From the NCBI RefSeq assembly GCF_001905595.1, contig NZ_LIXI01000001.1, forward strand, positions 682,001-746,000: DNA of 64,000 nt. The letters run 5' to 3'. Position numbers and translations under genes: made by a program. This document shows, one piece after another, positions 38,028 through 46,337 of the stretch (the stretch's first letter is position 1; each line of letters begins with the position of its first letter). A model generated the notes under the pieces. The model saw only the letters and a program-made list of their open reading frames with translations, did no database searches and was not told where the DNA came from. This DNA comes from Streptomyces sp. CB00316 (GTDB lineage Bacteria; Actinomycetota; Actinomycetes; Streptomycetales; Streptomycetaceae).

Positions 38028-38687
38028 ATGACCAAGGGCAAGGAGACCACGATCACTCCCGAGCTGTACGCGTACATGCTGGCCCACAACCCGCCGCTGG
38101 ATCCGGTCCAGCGGGAGCTGGTGGAGACCACGTACACCCGCTTCCCCGACCACGCGGGCATGGTGTCGGCCGAGGAGCAGGCCCCGCTGCTGGCCTTCCT
38201 CGTCCGGCTGGTGGGCGCCCGGCATGTGGTGGAGGTCGGCACGTTCACCGGGTTCAGCGCCCTCGCCATGGCCCAGGCTCTGCCCGCCGACGGCACGCTG
38301 ACCGCCTGCGACATCTCGGAGGAGTGGACGGCGTACGGCCGCGAGGCCTGGGAGAAGGCGGGCGTCGCGGACCGGATCGACCTGCGCGTCGCCCCTGCCC
38401 TGGACACCCTGCGCGCGATGCCCGCCGAGCCGCACATCGACTTCGCCTACCTGGACGCGGACAAGGGCGGCTACATCGGGTACTGGGAGGAGCTGGTGCC
38501 CCGGATGCGGCAGGGCGGCGTGATCGCTGTGGACAACGTGCTCTTCCACGGCGGTGTCACGGACCCGCGGGCCACCGGGTCGGCGGCGGCGATCAAGGAG
38601 TTCAACGACCACGTGAGCGCCGACGCCCGGATGGACAGCGTGCTGCTGGCGGTGGCGGACGGCCTGACGCTCGCGCGCAAGAAGTAG
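38028..38687 (+). CDS. SAM-dependent O-methyltransferase
   Basis: A 219-residue class I methyltransferase of the caffeoyl-CoA/catechol type. The SAM-binding glycines are in VVEVGTFTGFSALA, the metal/SAM Asp in CDISEEW, and FAYLDADKGGYIGYWE with AVDNVLFHG completes the site. It lies 56 bp after the HAD gene and may modify the ter product or be independent. ATG 38028 follows GGGG-rich sequence. Confidence 0.88.
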   Translation: MTKGKETTITPELYAYMLAHNPPLDPVQRELVETTYTRFPDHAGMVSAEEQAPLLAFLVRLVGARHVVEVGTFTGFSALAMAQALPADGTLTACDISEEWTAYGREAWEKAGVADRIDLRVAPALDTLRAMPAEPHIDFAYLDADKGGYIGYWEELVPRMRQGGVIAVDNVLFHGGVTDPRATGSAAAIKEFNDHVSADARMDSVLLAVADGLTLARKK

Positions 38688-38723
38688 CGCGCGAGCCCCC
38701 TTCTGCCCTTTAAGCGGCCGGGC

Positions 38724-38930
38724 TCAGCCGCAGCAACCGCCGCCGCAGCAGCCTCCGCCGCCACCGGACGGTGCGGACGCGGCGGCGCCGCCCACGGCGA
38801 CGGCGGAGAGCAGCTTGACCGTGTCGTCGTGGCCGGCGGGGCAGGTGGCCGGGTCCGAGGACTGGGCCATGGGACGGCTGAGTTCGAACGTGTCTCCGCA
38901 GGTGCGGCAGCGGAATTCATAGCGAGGCAT
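38724..38930 (-). CDS. FmdB-type zinc ribbon protein
   Basis: A 68-residue protein with the FmdB/CxxC zinc ribbon (YEFRCRTCGDTFE ... CPAGH) and a Gly/Cys-rich tail GGGGGCCGGGCCG that may bind a further metal or be flexible. Homologues are widespread small regulators of unknown role. Starts at ATG 38930. Confidence 0.85.
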   Translation of the reverse strand: MPRYEFRCRTCGDTFELSRPMAQSSDPATCPAGHDDTVKLLSAVAVGGAAASAPSGGGGGCCGGGCCG

Positions 38931-38988
38931 GGTCCCAGGCTAGAGCCATCGCCGCCCGGCGGCTACGGTCTCCTGGGACTGCGCGGGC

Positions 38989-40446
38989 TCAAGCGCCGCC
39001 GCCGCGCTCCTCGCGGATGTCGGAGACGACCCGGGCGGCGGTCTGCCGCACGGCCTCGGTCTCGCTCAGGAAGTGCCAGTAGTCGGGGTGACGGCCCTCA
39101 AGACCGGCGACGGCCCGGTCCAGCCGCGCCACCGAGTCGTCGAGCGGCCGGGCGTGCCGGGGGTCGGGCGTGTGCCGGCCGGCCATGGCGAGGCGCTGCG
39201 CGTCCCGCACGGCGAACCGGGTCCGCTCGATCTCCTGCTGCGGGTCCTTCGCCACGGCGTCCAGCCGCTGCAACCGGTCCCCGGCGGCGGAGACCGCCTC
39301 GTCCGTCGCGTTGAGCAGGGCGCGGACCGTGGAGAGCCGGGACGTGGCATCCGCCCAGCGCTGCTCGTCCCGGGCCTTCGCCGCCTCCGCGAGCTTCTCC
39401 TCCGCCTGCCTCACGTTGACGGCGGCCTGCTCCGGTACCGGCTGGAGGTCCTGCCAGCAGGCGGCCGAGAACCGGCGCCGCAGCTCGCTGAGGACCGGCT
39501 CCACCGAGCCGGCCCGCGTCGTCAGGGCCTGGGCGCGGGTCCGCAGCGACACCAGCCGCCGGTCGATCTCGGCGGCCCGCTCCGGCAGCCGCTCCGCCTC
39601 GGCCCGCAGGGCCTCCGCATCACGCAGGACCACATCGGCCCGCTGGAGCGTCTCGGCGACCCCGTGCTTTCCCGCGCCCTGGTTCAGCTTGGTCAGCTCC
39701 GGGGCGAGGGCGGCGAGCCGGGCCGCGAGCTCATCGGCGCGCAGGCCCGCCGCCCGTACGGCGTCGAGCGCGTCGCTCGCGCCGAGCAGCGCCTGCCGGG
39801 CCCGCTCCACGGCGGGGGCGAGCCGGGCGAGCTGGGTCTCCGCACTGCCCAGCAGCGTCCCGAGCCCCTGGCCGAACCGGTCCAGCTCGCCCTTGACCCG
39901 TACGAGATCGTCCTTGGCCCGGGTCAGCTCGGTGCGGGCGCTGGAGGCGACGGAGGGCTCCAGATCGTCCCGGTCCAGGTCGTGGGCGTCGACGGCGGTG
40001 ATGTAGGCGTGGCTGACGTCGTCGATCCGCCGCCCCAGGGCGGCGAAGTCCTCGGCCGCCTTGCGGCCGCGGGGGGAGTTGTCGACGGCGTTGATCGTCT
40101 CGATGGAGATCTTGAGGTCACGCTGGGCGGTGTCCAGCTCGTAGAAGGCCTCGGCCGCCGCGTCCCTTGCTGCCTGGGCCTCGGCACGCTGGCTCTCCCC
40201 ACGCCCCCCGAACCACCGCCGCGTACCGCCTCCGGCGAAGGCGGCGGGCAGCGCGGCGACGAGCAGGGGCACGGGCAGCAGCACGAGGGCCAGAACGTCC
40301 CGGAGCCCCTGGGCCGCCGGGCCTGCCGGGCCGGTCTGCCTTCCGGGCGCTCGCCGCTCACGGCTCCCGCCCCGGGCACCGGAAACGTTCTCGACGGCGG
40401 AACTCCCACCCGCTCCTGCCTCTGGCCGCGTGTGTGTCGCCGTCAC
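38989..40446 (-). CDS. Membrane-anchored coiled-coil protein
   Basis: A 485-residue protein: a disordered basic N-terminus, one membrane segment (LALVLLPVPLLVAALPAAFAG, about residues 49-69), then about 400 residues of Ala/Glu/Arg-rich helix with heptad character. No catalytic motif. GTG 40446 has GGAGAGGG upstream, which decides it over the ATG 15 codons earlier. It resembles the TPM-less coiled-coil proteins often beside ter genes in actinobacteria. Could be a scaffold at the membrane. Confidence 0.7.
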   Translation of the reverse strand: MTATHTRPEAGAGGSSAVENVSGARGGSRERRAPGRQTGPAGPAAQGLRDVLALVLLPVPLLVAALPAAFAGGGTRRWFGGRGESQRAEAQAARDAAAEAFYELDTAQRDLKISIETINAVDNSPRGRKAAEDFAALGRRIDDVSHAYITAVDAHDLDRDDLEPSVASSARTELTRAKDDLVRVKGELDRFGQGLGTLLGSAETQLARLAPAVERARQALLGASDALDAVRAAGLRADELAARLAALAPELTKLNQGAGKHGVAETLQRADVVLRDAEALRAEAERLPERAAEIDRRLVSLRTRAQALTTRAGSVEPVLSELRRRFSAACWQDLQPVPEQAAVNVRQAEEKLAEAAKARDEQRWADATSRLSTVRALLNATDEAVSAAGDRLQRLDAVAKDPQQEIERTRFAVRDAQRLAMAGRHTPDPRHARPLDDSVARLDRAVAGLEGRHPDYWHFLSETEAVRQTAARVVSDIREERGGGA

Positions 40447-40530
40447 ATCCCTCTCCCGTGCTGTTCCGCCCCTGCCGGTACATTCTCCCACCAGGTAAGG
40501 ACGAACACACGGGCCCGATAGTTCGCGGTT

Positions 40531-41331
40531 CTAGTTCGCTGTTCGAACCTTCACTTCCCCGTTGTCGCTGCGGGCCTTCACCACATGGGCGCTGCGGTCG
40601 CTGCGTGGCACCCCGACGGTGACCTCCCCGTTGTCGGCGCGCGCGTTCACGGCGTACTTCTGTCCGCCCTGCGGCAGATCGATGACGATGCTCCCGTTGT
40701 CGCTGACGGTGTCCACCAGATCGGGCACGCCGCTGAACCCCAGCCGGATCTCGCCGTTGTCCGCACGGGCGACCACGGACTTGGTGCCTATCCGTTCGGC
40801 GAGGACGGACCCGTTGTCGCTCTTGAGGTCGAGCGCTCCACCGGAATCCCGTACGACGATGTCGCCGTTGTCGGCGGAGAGCCACAACGGGGCGTCGAAC
40901 CCGCTCGCGGTGATCTCACCGTTGTCCGTGTCGGCCCTCACGGTCACCCCGCGGGGCACTCTCACCTCGTGGCGCGCGGCACAGTTGTTGATCATGGCGT
41001 CGCACTTCACCCGAAGCGTCAGGGTGTCGTTCTCCATCTTCCAGACGGGATCGGGCCCACTCCCCAGCACCACCCACCCGTCGACCTGCCGCTCCACCTC
41101 GACCTCGTCCACATCGGCCGGCACCAGGGTCACGGTCGAGTCCTCGGCGTCGATGGTCAGCGTCTTCCCCTGCAACGCGAACGACGTGCGCTCCACGGGC
41201 GCGTCATCGACGTCGGTGCTCCCGCACCCGGTGAGAGCCAGCGCGAGCAGCGCGACCCCGCCCCCCGCGGCGAGCACCCGGCCGGGGGCCTCGCTGCGCT
41301 TGCGGGTCGGTGCGCTGGTACGGATGTCCAC
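40531..41331 (-). CDS. DUF4097 lipoprotein with DNG beta-repeats
   Basis: A 266-residue lipoprotein: lipobox LTGCGS about residue 36, then a right-handed beta-helix-like domain of DUF4097 type. The motif DNGE/DNGS/DNGD recurs about seven times roughly every 20 residues (from DTDNGEITASG to RSDNGEVKV). GTG 41331 follows TGGGGGA. Such adhesin-like beta repeats are common in envelope proteins; the role is unknown. Upstream lies the tRNA-Val gene. Confidence 0.8.
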   Translation of the reverse strand: MDIRTSAPTRKRSEAPGRVLAAGGGVALLALALTGCGSTDVDDAPVERTSFALQGKTLTIDAEDSTVTLVPADVDEVEVERQVDGWVVLGSGPDPVWKMENDTLTLRVKCDAMINNCAARHEVRVPRGVTVRADTDNGEITASGFDAPLWLSADNGDIVVRDSGGALDLKSDNGSVLAERIGTKSVVARADNGEIRLGFSGVPDLVDTVSDNGSIVIDLPQGGQKYAVNARADNGEVTVGVPRSDRSAHVVKARSDNGEVKVRTAN

Positions 41332-41447
41332 GATGATCGGTCCCCCAGGATGTACAGCCGGACGGTGCCACCGGCCGTCGCTGCCGGTGTACTGCAAACC
41401 GTATGCACCGGAGCCCGGTCAGGGGCATCCGGACGGCTACCGTCTCG

Positions 41448-41470
41448 GGGGTGGGGTTATCCCCCCACCC
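41448..41470. other. Small G/C hairpin before tRNA-Val
   Basis: GGGTGGGG (41449-41456) pairs with CCCCACCC (41463-41470) with a TTATCC loop. It lies between the DUF4097 start and the tRNA gene; role unclear. Confidence 0.35.
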
Positions 41471-41549
41471 GCACCCGGCCCCCGCAGCTCGGGGCTCGTA
41501 TCGGTTTATGACCAGGGGCCGGGCCCATGTACGCTGTTGCCTCATCCAC

Positions 41550-41624
41550 GGGTGCGTAGCTCAGGGGTAGAGCGCTGCTCTTACAAAGCAGATGTCGGCG
41601 GTTCGAAACCGTCCGCGCCCACCA
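41550..41624 (+). tRNA. tRNA-Val (anticodon UAC)
   Basis: Complete cloverleaf: acceptor GGGTGCG/CGCGCCC, anticodon stem CTGCT/AGCAG with loop CTTACAA (anticodon TAC at 41582-41584), and TTCGAAA T-loop. The CCA end is encoded (41622-41624). The 3' part from the anticodon loop is the attachment site of the AICE and is repeated at 52759. Confidence 0.97.
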
Positions 41625-41626
41625 GC
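41580..41626 (+). repeat. attL core (47 bp, 3' part of tRNA-Val)
   Basis: This 47-bp sequence, from the anticodon loop to two bases past the CCA, is identical to 52759-52805. It defines the left junction of the AICE. The tRNA stays functional. Confidence 0.95.
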
Positions 41627-41628
41627 AC

Positions 41629-41662
41629 AAAGACCCCCAGCCGATCATGGCTGGGGGTCTTT
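41629..41662. terminator. Terminator after tRNA-Val / after int
   Basis: AAAGACCCCCAGCC (41629-41642) pairs perfectly with GGCTGGGGGTCTTT (41649-41662). It belongs to the element and can end both the tRNA transcript and the leftward int operon. Confidence 0.85.
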
Positions 41663-41685
41663 GACATCCACTTCTGACATCAACG
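41662..41685 (+). repeat. Arm-type repeat pair, left side of AICE
   Basis: Two TGACATC heptamers, 13 bp apart (41662-41668 and 41675-41681), followed by AACG. The same pattern occurs inside the right end at 52652-52675. These are candidate Int arm-binding sites. Confidence 0.6.
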
Positions 41686-41692
41686 GGCGCGG

Positions 41693-42850
41693 TCACCCAC
41701 GGTCGGGCCGCTGCCGCTTCAACATGCGGTCGAGGTGACTCACGGCCTCGCGCTGGGTGTCCTGGACGACGTGGGCATAGATGTTCATCGTCACTGCGAT
41801 CTGACTGTGCCCGAGGATCTCCATCACGACACGGGGAGCGACGCCGGCGGCGGTCAGCAGGGTTGCGCAGCCGTGGCGGGCATCGTGCAGCCGGATCACA
41901 CGGAGCCCGGCGGTGCTGGCGACCCGGGTGAACGAGCGGTACAGGTTGCGTGGCTCGATCGGCCGGCCGGAGCGGGTGGTGAAGACGTAGCCGGTCTCCT
42001 CCCACTGATCACCGGCAGCCTCACGCAGGGCCGCTTGCCTCAGACGTTCCCAGCGGAGCGGAGCGACGCACAGGGCAGGCAGTGGCAGTGTCTGCTTCCT
42101 GCGGCGTCCCTTGGGATCGTCCTCGTACGCCTCGCCGCGTACACGCTGCCGCTGAGTGCGGACCCGGATCTCTCGCTTGTCGAGGTCCACGTTCTCCCAT
42201 CGAAGGCCGACGATCTCCCCACGGCGGAAGCCGAGTGCGATGGCGAGGACGAAGGCCGCGTAGAGCGGGTCCTTCCGGGCGGCGGTGAGGAAGGTCAAGG
42301 TCTCGTCGAGCGACCAGGGGGAGAGGTCCCGCGCTTCTGCCGAGGGCGGTTCCACAAGGGTCGCCACGTTCCGCATGACTAGTTCCTCCCGGCAGGCAGC
42401 CGTCAGCGCTGTACGCAGAACGCGGTGGGACTCCTTGGCGGTCGCTGCGGTGGTCTGCTGCTCCAGCCGGACCAGGAAGCGCCGGACGTCAGCGACGCTC
42501 AACGATTCGAGGCGCTTCGAGCCGAGCATGGGCGCGAGGTAGAGGCGGATGTGCGTCTCGTACTTCGCGTAGGTCGTGCGCTTGCGGCGCGGCTTGATGA
42601 TGTTCTCCAGCCAGTAGGGCAGCCACTCGGAGAGCTTGGCCGACCGCGTGGGCACGGGCACGCCTTGGTCCACCTTGGCGAGCAGGTCACGGCGCTTGGC
42701 GTCGCACTCGGCCCAGGTCTTGCCGTAGGCGAACTTCCGGGCGCGGGTGCCGTCCGGCTGGAGGACGTAGACCGCCGCTTGATAACGGCCGTCCTTGCGC
42801 TTCGTGATGGTGCCCGCGCCGTTCGGGTTGCGCTTGCGCTGGGGAGGCAT
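41693..42850 (-). CDS. int: AICE tyrosine integrase
   Basis: A 385-residue tyrosine recombinase. The N-terminal arm-binding domain (GTITKRKDGRYQAAVYV), a SAM-like core-binding domain, and the catalytic domain are present. Catalytic residues: Arg210 in GFRRGE, His322/Arg325 in LHDARHG, His348 in LGHSQ, and Tyr358 in NIYAHV. It is the last gene of the leftward operon and lies next to attL. Its ATG overlaps the xis stop by one base (TGATG). Confidence 0.95.
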   Translation of the reverse strand: MPPQRKRNPNGAGTITKRKDGRYQAAVYVLQPDGTRARKFAYGKTWAECDAKRRDLLAKVDQGVPVPTRSAKLSEWLPYWLENIIKPRRKRTTYAKYETHIRLYLAPMLGSKRLESLSVADVRRFLVRLEQQTTAATAKESHRVLRTALTAACREELVMRNVATLVEPPSAEARDLSPWSLDETLTFLTAARKDPLYAAFVLAIALGFRRGEIVGLRWENVDLDKREIRVRTQRQRVRGEAYEDDPKGRRRKQTLPLPALCVAPLRWERLRQAALREAAGDQWEETGYVFTTRSGRPIEPRNLYRSFTRVASTAGLRVIRLHDARHGCATLLTAAGVAPRVVMEILGHSQIAVTMNIYAHVVQDTQREAVSHLDRMLKRQRPDRG

Positions 42851-43038
42851 CAGGCGGCTTCCTCGATCTCGTTGACGATGAAGTCCCGCACAGCGTCGGC
42901 GGGGATGCGCCGGGCCCGGCCGATGGTGATGGAGACCAGCCGGCGGGAGCGGATCAGGTCGTAGACGGTGGAGCGTCCGAGCTTCAGCCGCGCCATGACC
43001 TCGGGCACGGTGAGGAGTTCGGCGGTGGCAGTGGTCAC
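42850..43038 (-). CDS. xis: Excisionase, MerR/BldC-like HTH
   Basis: A 62-residue single helix-turn-helix protein (LLTVPEVMARLKLGRSTVYDLI; RARRIPADAVRDF) of the type that directs excision with the adjacent integrase. GTG 43038 follows GGAAGGAG and overlaps the Rep stop (GTGA). A longer ORF in this frame runs through the rep gene and is not real. Confidence 0.9.
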   Translation of the reverse strand: MTTATAELLTVPEVMARLKLGRSTVYDLIRSRRLVSITIGRARRIPADAVRDFIVNEIEEAA

Positions 43039-44447
43039 GATGCGGCTCCTTCCAGAGCGAGTTGGTCTTGCAGCTCGGCGCGGTGTTCGCGGGCGGTGTC
43101 GCGGTTGTGCTGGATGTCGCGGTGGATGTTGGCGGCGAGCCAGGATTCGCCGGGGGTGTGGCCGTTTCCGGCGTAGGTCCAGTGCGCGAGCGTGAGCGTG
43201 GTGGCTTCGGGGTGGTCGTCGGGGTCGGGGAGGCCGAAGGCGGCGCGTTGTTCGGCGGCGCGGTAGTCGGCCCGGACCTGTCGGAGGGCGCCGAGGGTGG
43301 TGGAGTAGGCGCGCGATTTGGTGGAGAAGTGGCCCCGGAAGCCGAGCATGTGGGCCCAGTCGCGCAGCTTGCGATCCGGATAGGCGTGGTGCAGGTCCAA
43401 GCACGCCTCGATCAGCCGCCGAGGGTGCTCGGGCACGTCGAGGAGAACCAGGGCTTCCTTGTTCCCGACGCGGTGGTCCACGGTGCCGGTCGTCTCGGCG
43501 GCTTTGGTGGCGTATTTGGCGACGTAGGAGGCGACGGCCTGTTCGGTGAGGTCTTCGCCGTTGCCGAACGCGCCGATGGGCTGTACGTCGAGCTGTGTGC
43601 CCCACCGCAACGTCCACCCCTCGTGGATTCCGGCTTCCGGGTTGGCCGGCACGTCGACTTGGACGCGGGCGGCGGCGGCGCGGATAGCGTCGTCCATGAG
43701 GTCGAGGGTGGCCCAGGCGGGGGGCGGGGTGTCCGGGCCGTCGGGTCCGTCGAAGCGGATCACGGCGTGGAAGTGGACGGCCCCGCGCTTCTGGTACTCG
43801 GCGACCTTGCCGAAGGAGACTTTGGACTGTTCGCGGGCGGCTTTCTGGGTGAGGCCGGCTCGGCGGGCGATTTCGCGGCGGAGGTAGATCGTGAAGTAGC
43901 GCCAGAGGTCGGATGCGTGGTTGTTCCACAGCACCGCCCCCGCGTAGTCGTAGGTGTCCGGGTCGAGCGGTGTGCCCAGCTCCGGGGCGTCCTCGGGGTG
44001 TCGGGTGCCGCAGCGGCAGGTGCGGTTGCCGGGCCGGTTGTGGACCGGGCCGAACGACGGGGCCGTGAGCGTGGCGAAGACTCTGGGGTGGTCGCGGATG
44101 GTGGTGGGGGTGCCTTTGTCGGGGTCGCCGGTGAGTCCGGCGCGGATGAGGTGGTAGGTGTCGCCTGCGTAGGTCCAGGCGCAGGCGGGGCAGCGGGAGG
44201 CGCGGCGGTTGCCGCAGGCGATCCTGAGGCGTCCACCCGGTTCGGTGTCGGTCGAGTAGTGGTGCAGGACGGTGCCGGTGGTGCGGTCGATGGTCTTGGT
44301 GGCGCCGGTGAGGTGGATGGGCTGGGAGCAGCCGCCGGTGCGGCGGAGTTGTTCGGTGAGGCGGTCGAAGCCGGGAGCCCCGACCACCCGGAGCAGGTCG
44401 CCCAGGGTGGTCGGGTCCAGGCCCGCCATGGTGGCGGTGTCGCTCAC
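43035..44447 (-). CDS. repSA: RepSA-type replication initiator
   Basis: A 470-residue initiator of the pSAM2 RepSA family. Two zinc-binding cysteine groups lie in the first third (CGNRRASRCPAC; CRCG), and an HUH-like motif in GAVHFHAVIRFD, with the later Tyr expected of a rolling-circle nickase. It nicks the element's origin after excision. GTG 44447 has GGAGGTGG upstream and overlaps the methyltransferase stop (GTGA), so the operon is coupled. Confidence 0.9.
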   Translation of the reverse strand: MSDTATMAGLDPTTLGDLLRVVGAPGFDRLTEQLRRTGGCSQPIHLTGATKTIDRTTGTVLHHYSTDTEPGGRLRIACGNRRASRCPACAWTYAGDTYHLIRAGLTGDPDKGTPTTIRDHPRVFATLTAPSFGPVHNRPGNRTCRCGTRHPEDAPELGTPLDPDTYDYAGAVLWNNHASDLWRYFTIYLRREIARRAGLTQKAAREQSKVSFGKVAEYQKRGAVHFHAVIRFDGPDGPDTPPPAWATLDLMDDAIRAAAARVQVDVPANPEAGIHEGWTLRWGTQLDVQPIGAFGNGEDLTEQAVASYVAKYATKAAETTGTVDHRVGNKEALVLLDVPEHPRRLIEACLDLHHAYPDRKLRDWAHMLGFRGHFSTKSRAYSTTLGALRQVRADYRAAEQRAAFGLPDPDDHPEATTLTLAHWTYAGNGHTPGESWLAANIHRDIQHNRDTAREHRAELQDQLALEGAAS

Positions 44448-45712
44448 GCGGCCACCTCCAGACCACCGGTGGTGGTGACGCCGAGGCCGAGGCCGGTGAG
44501 GATGGCGGTGGCCAGGGGCGGGGGTACGGCGTTGCCGATCTGCTCGAACTGCTTGGTGCGCGATCCCTGCCACGGGTAGTCGGCGGGGAAGCCCTGGAGG
44601 ACGGCCGCTTCGGTGGCGGCGAGCCGGCGGACGGCGGTGCCGTGGTCGTCGTACCAGGAGACGTCGTTGAGGGCGTGGCCGAACAGGAGGGTGGGGGCGG
44701 GGCGGTCGAGGGTGCGGCGGGTGGAGCGGGGGCGGTTGCCGACGCGCAGGGTCCAGGAGCGGGCCCTACCCGTCAGGGCCCACGCGGGGGCGGTGGTGGA
44801 GAAGCGGGTGCCGCCGGAGGTGTGGTTGCCGCGGGTGATGACATCTCCCGTGGGGCAGCCGATCGCTTCGCCCATGGACACCCAGGGCAGCCGGCCCGGT
44901 CCGAAGAGGGTTTCCGGTTGGGCGGTCTCGGCGTGGGTGGGCTCGGGCGGGGTCGCGGTGCGTGTGCGGGAGGCCAGCAGCACGGCACGGCGGCGGGTCT
45001 GGGGGACACCGTGGTCGGCGGCGTTGAGGATGCCGACCCACGTCGAGTACCCGCGGGTGCGCAGGATGCGGGCGGTGTGCTCGAAGAGGGGCTGTGCCGC
45101 GGGGACTTCCTCCAGGGCGACCCATTCGGGGTGGAGGTCCAGGGCGTAGCGGAGAGGTTCGGCGACCAGGAGGGATCGGGGGTCGGTGCAGGCGGTGCGC
45201 AGGAGGGAGCGGGTGTCGGTGGAGCGGGCGAGGTCGTCCAGGGCCTGGTGGCACAGGTGCATGTCGTCGTGTCCGGCGCCGAGGCCGGCGCTGCTGAAGG
45301 GCTGGCAGGGGGCCGACCCGATCAGCCCGACGACCTTCCCGGCCAGGGGGCCGGTGGGGTAGGTGGCGACGTCGGTACGGATCGTGAGGTGACCGGCCGC
45401 GTTGCGGGTGGCGCACGCGGCAGCGTCGATCTCCAACCCGATCTCCCGGACGCCCAGGGCGCGTAATCCGTGGGACCAGCCGCCGGGGCCGGCGAACAGG
45501 TCCAGGACCAGGCCGGTGGTGTTTGCGGTGGTCATCACTGCCCCCCGGCGGTCGTCGTGGGTGGGGTGGTTGTCGATCCAGTCCTCGGCGCACACCTTGT
45601 GGGCGGGCTTGCCCCGGTCGGAGCGCAGCGGGGTGGGCTTGTCGCAGAGCACGCAGGGCTTGTCGCCGGTGGGGTCGAAGTGCTTCTTGTCGCTCCAGTC
45701 CAGGAGGGCCAT
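44444..45712 (-). CDS. Solitary C5-cytosine DNA methyltransferase with zinc-finger-like N-terminus
   Basis: A 422-residue protein. Residues 1-60 form a small Cys/His-rich segment (PCVLCDKPTPL ... HKVC). From Met60 (base 45535) a C5 methyltransferase follows: motif I DLFAGPGGWSHGL, motif IV with catalytic Cys in APCQPFSSAG, motif VI LEEVP, motif VIII QTRRR, and motif X IGNAVPP. No restriction enzyme is adjacent. It may protect the element from host restriction. Met60 is a possible separate start, so the N-terminal part might be its own small gene. Confidence 0.85.
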   Translation of the reverse strand: MALLDWSDKKHFDPTGDKPCVLCDKPTPLRSDRGKPAHKVCAEDWIDNHPTHDDRRGAVMTTANTTGLVLDLFAGPGGWSHGLRALGVREIGLEIDAAACATRNAAGHLTIRTDVATYPTGPLAGKVVGLIGSAPCQPFSSAGLGAGHDDMHLCHQALDDLARSTDTRSLLRTACTDPRSLLVAEPLRYALDLHPEWVALEEVPAAQPLFEHTARILRTRGYSTWVGILNAADHGVPQTRRRAVLLASRTRTATPPEPTHAETAQPETLFGPGRLPWVSMGEAIGCPTGDVITRGNHTSGGTRFSTTAPAWALTGRARSWTLRVGNRPRSTRRTLDRPAPTLLFGHALNDVSWYDDHGTAVRRLAATEAAVLQGFPADYPWQGSRTKQFEQIGNAVPPPLATAILTGLGLGVTTTGGLEVAA

Positions 45713-45717
45713 GGCGC

Positions 45718-45900
45718 TCAGGCCCCGATCCGGGTGTGGGCGCGGGTGGGGGTGGTGTGGCCGGTGCCGTGGCAGGCGGGGCAGTGGGCGGTGATGGTCT
45801 GGCGCTGTCCGTCGGGGGTGCGGGTTCCGGTGGTGATGGTGACGGTGGGGAAGCCGTCGCAGTGGCCGCAGATCGGCCGGGGCGGGGTGTGCTGGGGCAT
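45718..45900 (-). CDS. Small zinc-ribbon protein of the AICE
   Basis: A 60-residue protein with two CxxC pairs (CGHC and CPAC), like a DnaJ-type zinc ribbon. It lies between spdD and the methyltransferase, and small zinc proteins are usual at this place in AICEs. Function unknown. Confidence 0.65.
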   Translation of the reverse strand: MPQHTPPRPICGHCDGFPTVTITTGTRTPDGQRQTITAHCPACHGTGHTTPTRAHTRIGA

Positions 45901-45994
45901 GATGGGATCTCCCTTTCGGGTCCGTTGGATCTGGAAGTGGGTTGGGCGCCCGGGGCGGCGGAAACTTGGCGGTTGAGGCCGCCCCGGGGGCCGG

Positions 45995-46321
45995 TTAGCG
46001 GTTGTTCGGGCGGTTGAGCAGCGAGCGCAGGACCACGGCGCAGATCGCGACCGAGGCGGCGGTGATCGCGGTGGCCAGGAGCATCGAGACGAGGACCGAG
46101 CCGATGACCAGGACCATGGCGGTCCCGCCGGCGGCGGCCACGACCAGCGAGCCCGGGGTGAGCTGAACGGCCGGCCGGGCGAGCGGAGCCACGGGAGCCG
46201 GTGCCGGAGCGGTGGTGTGGCAGGTGCAGGCCGGCGGGTGCACGAGGCCGGTGAGCGGCGGGACGAGGGACGTTGCCGGGGTGGGTGCGGTGTCCGGGGG
46301 CGGGATCTTCGGGGTGAACAC
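45995..46321 (-). CDS. spdD: SpdD-like spread protein
   Basis: A 108-residue protein typical of AICEs: a Pro/Thr-rich start, LVHPPACTCH with two Cys and a His, a run of Pro/Ala, and one or two C-terminal membrane segments (VVAAAGGTAMVLVIGSVLV, then LLATAITAASVAICAVVL). GTG 46321 follows AAGGAGG, which rejects the 226-residue ORF. Spd proteins help the element spread within recipient mycelium. Confidence 0.85.
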   Translation of the reverse strand: MFTPKIPPPDTAPTPATSLVPPLTGLVHPPACTCHTTAPAPAPVAPLARPAVQLTPGSLVVAAAGGTAMVLVIGSVLVSMLLATAITAASVAICAVVLRSLLNRPNNR

Positions 46322-46337
46322 GGGTGGGGCCTCCTTG

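Noticed and set aside
28689..38687. Tellurite-resistance operon as the function of the ter genes
   Set aside because: TerD/TerC genes are widespread stress proteins in Streptomyces. The sequence alone does not show tellurite resistance, so the locus is described as a stress module only.
42850..44466. A 538-codon frame ending in the excisionase
   Set aside because: Only the last 62 codons are a gene (xis). The rest is an Arg/Pro/His-rich shadow of repSA.
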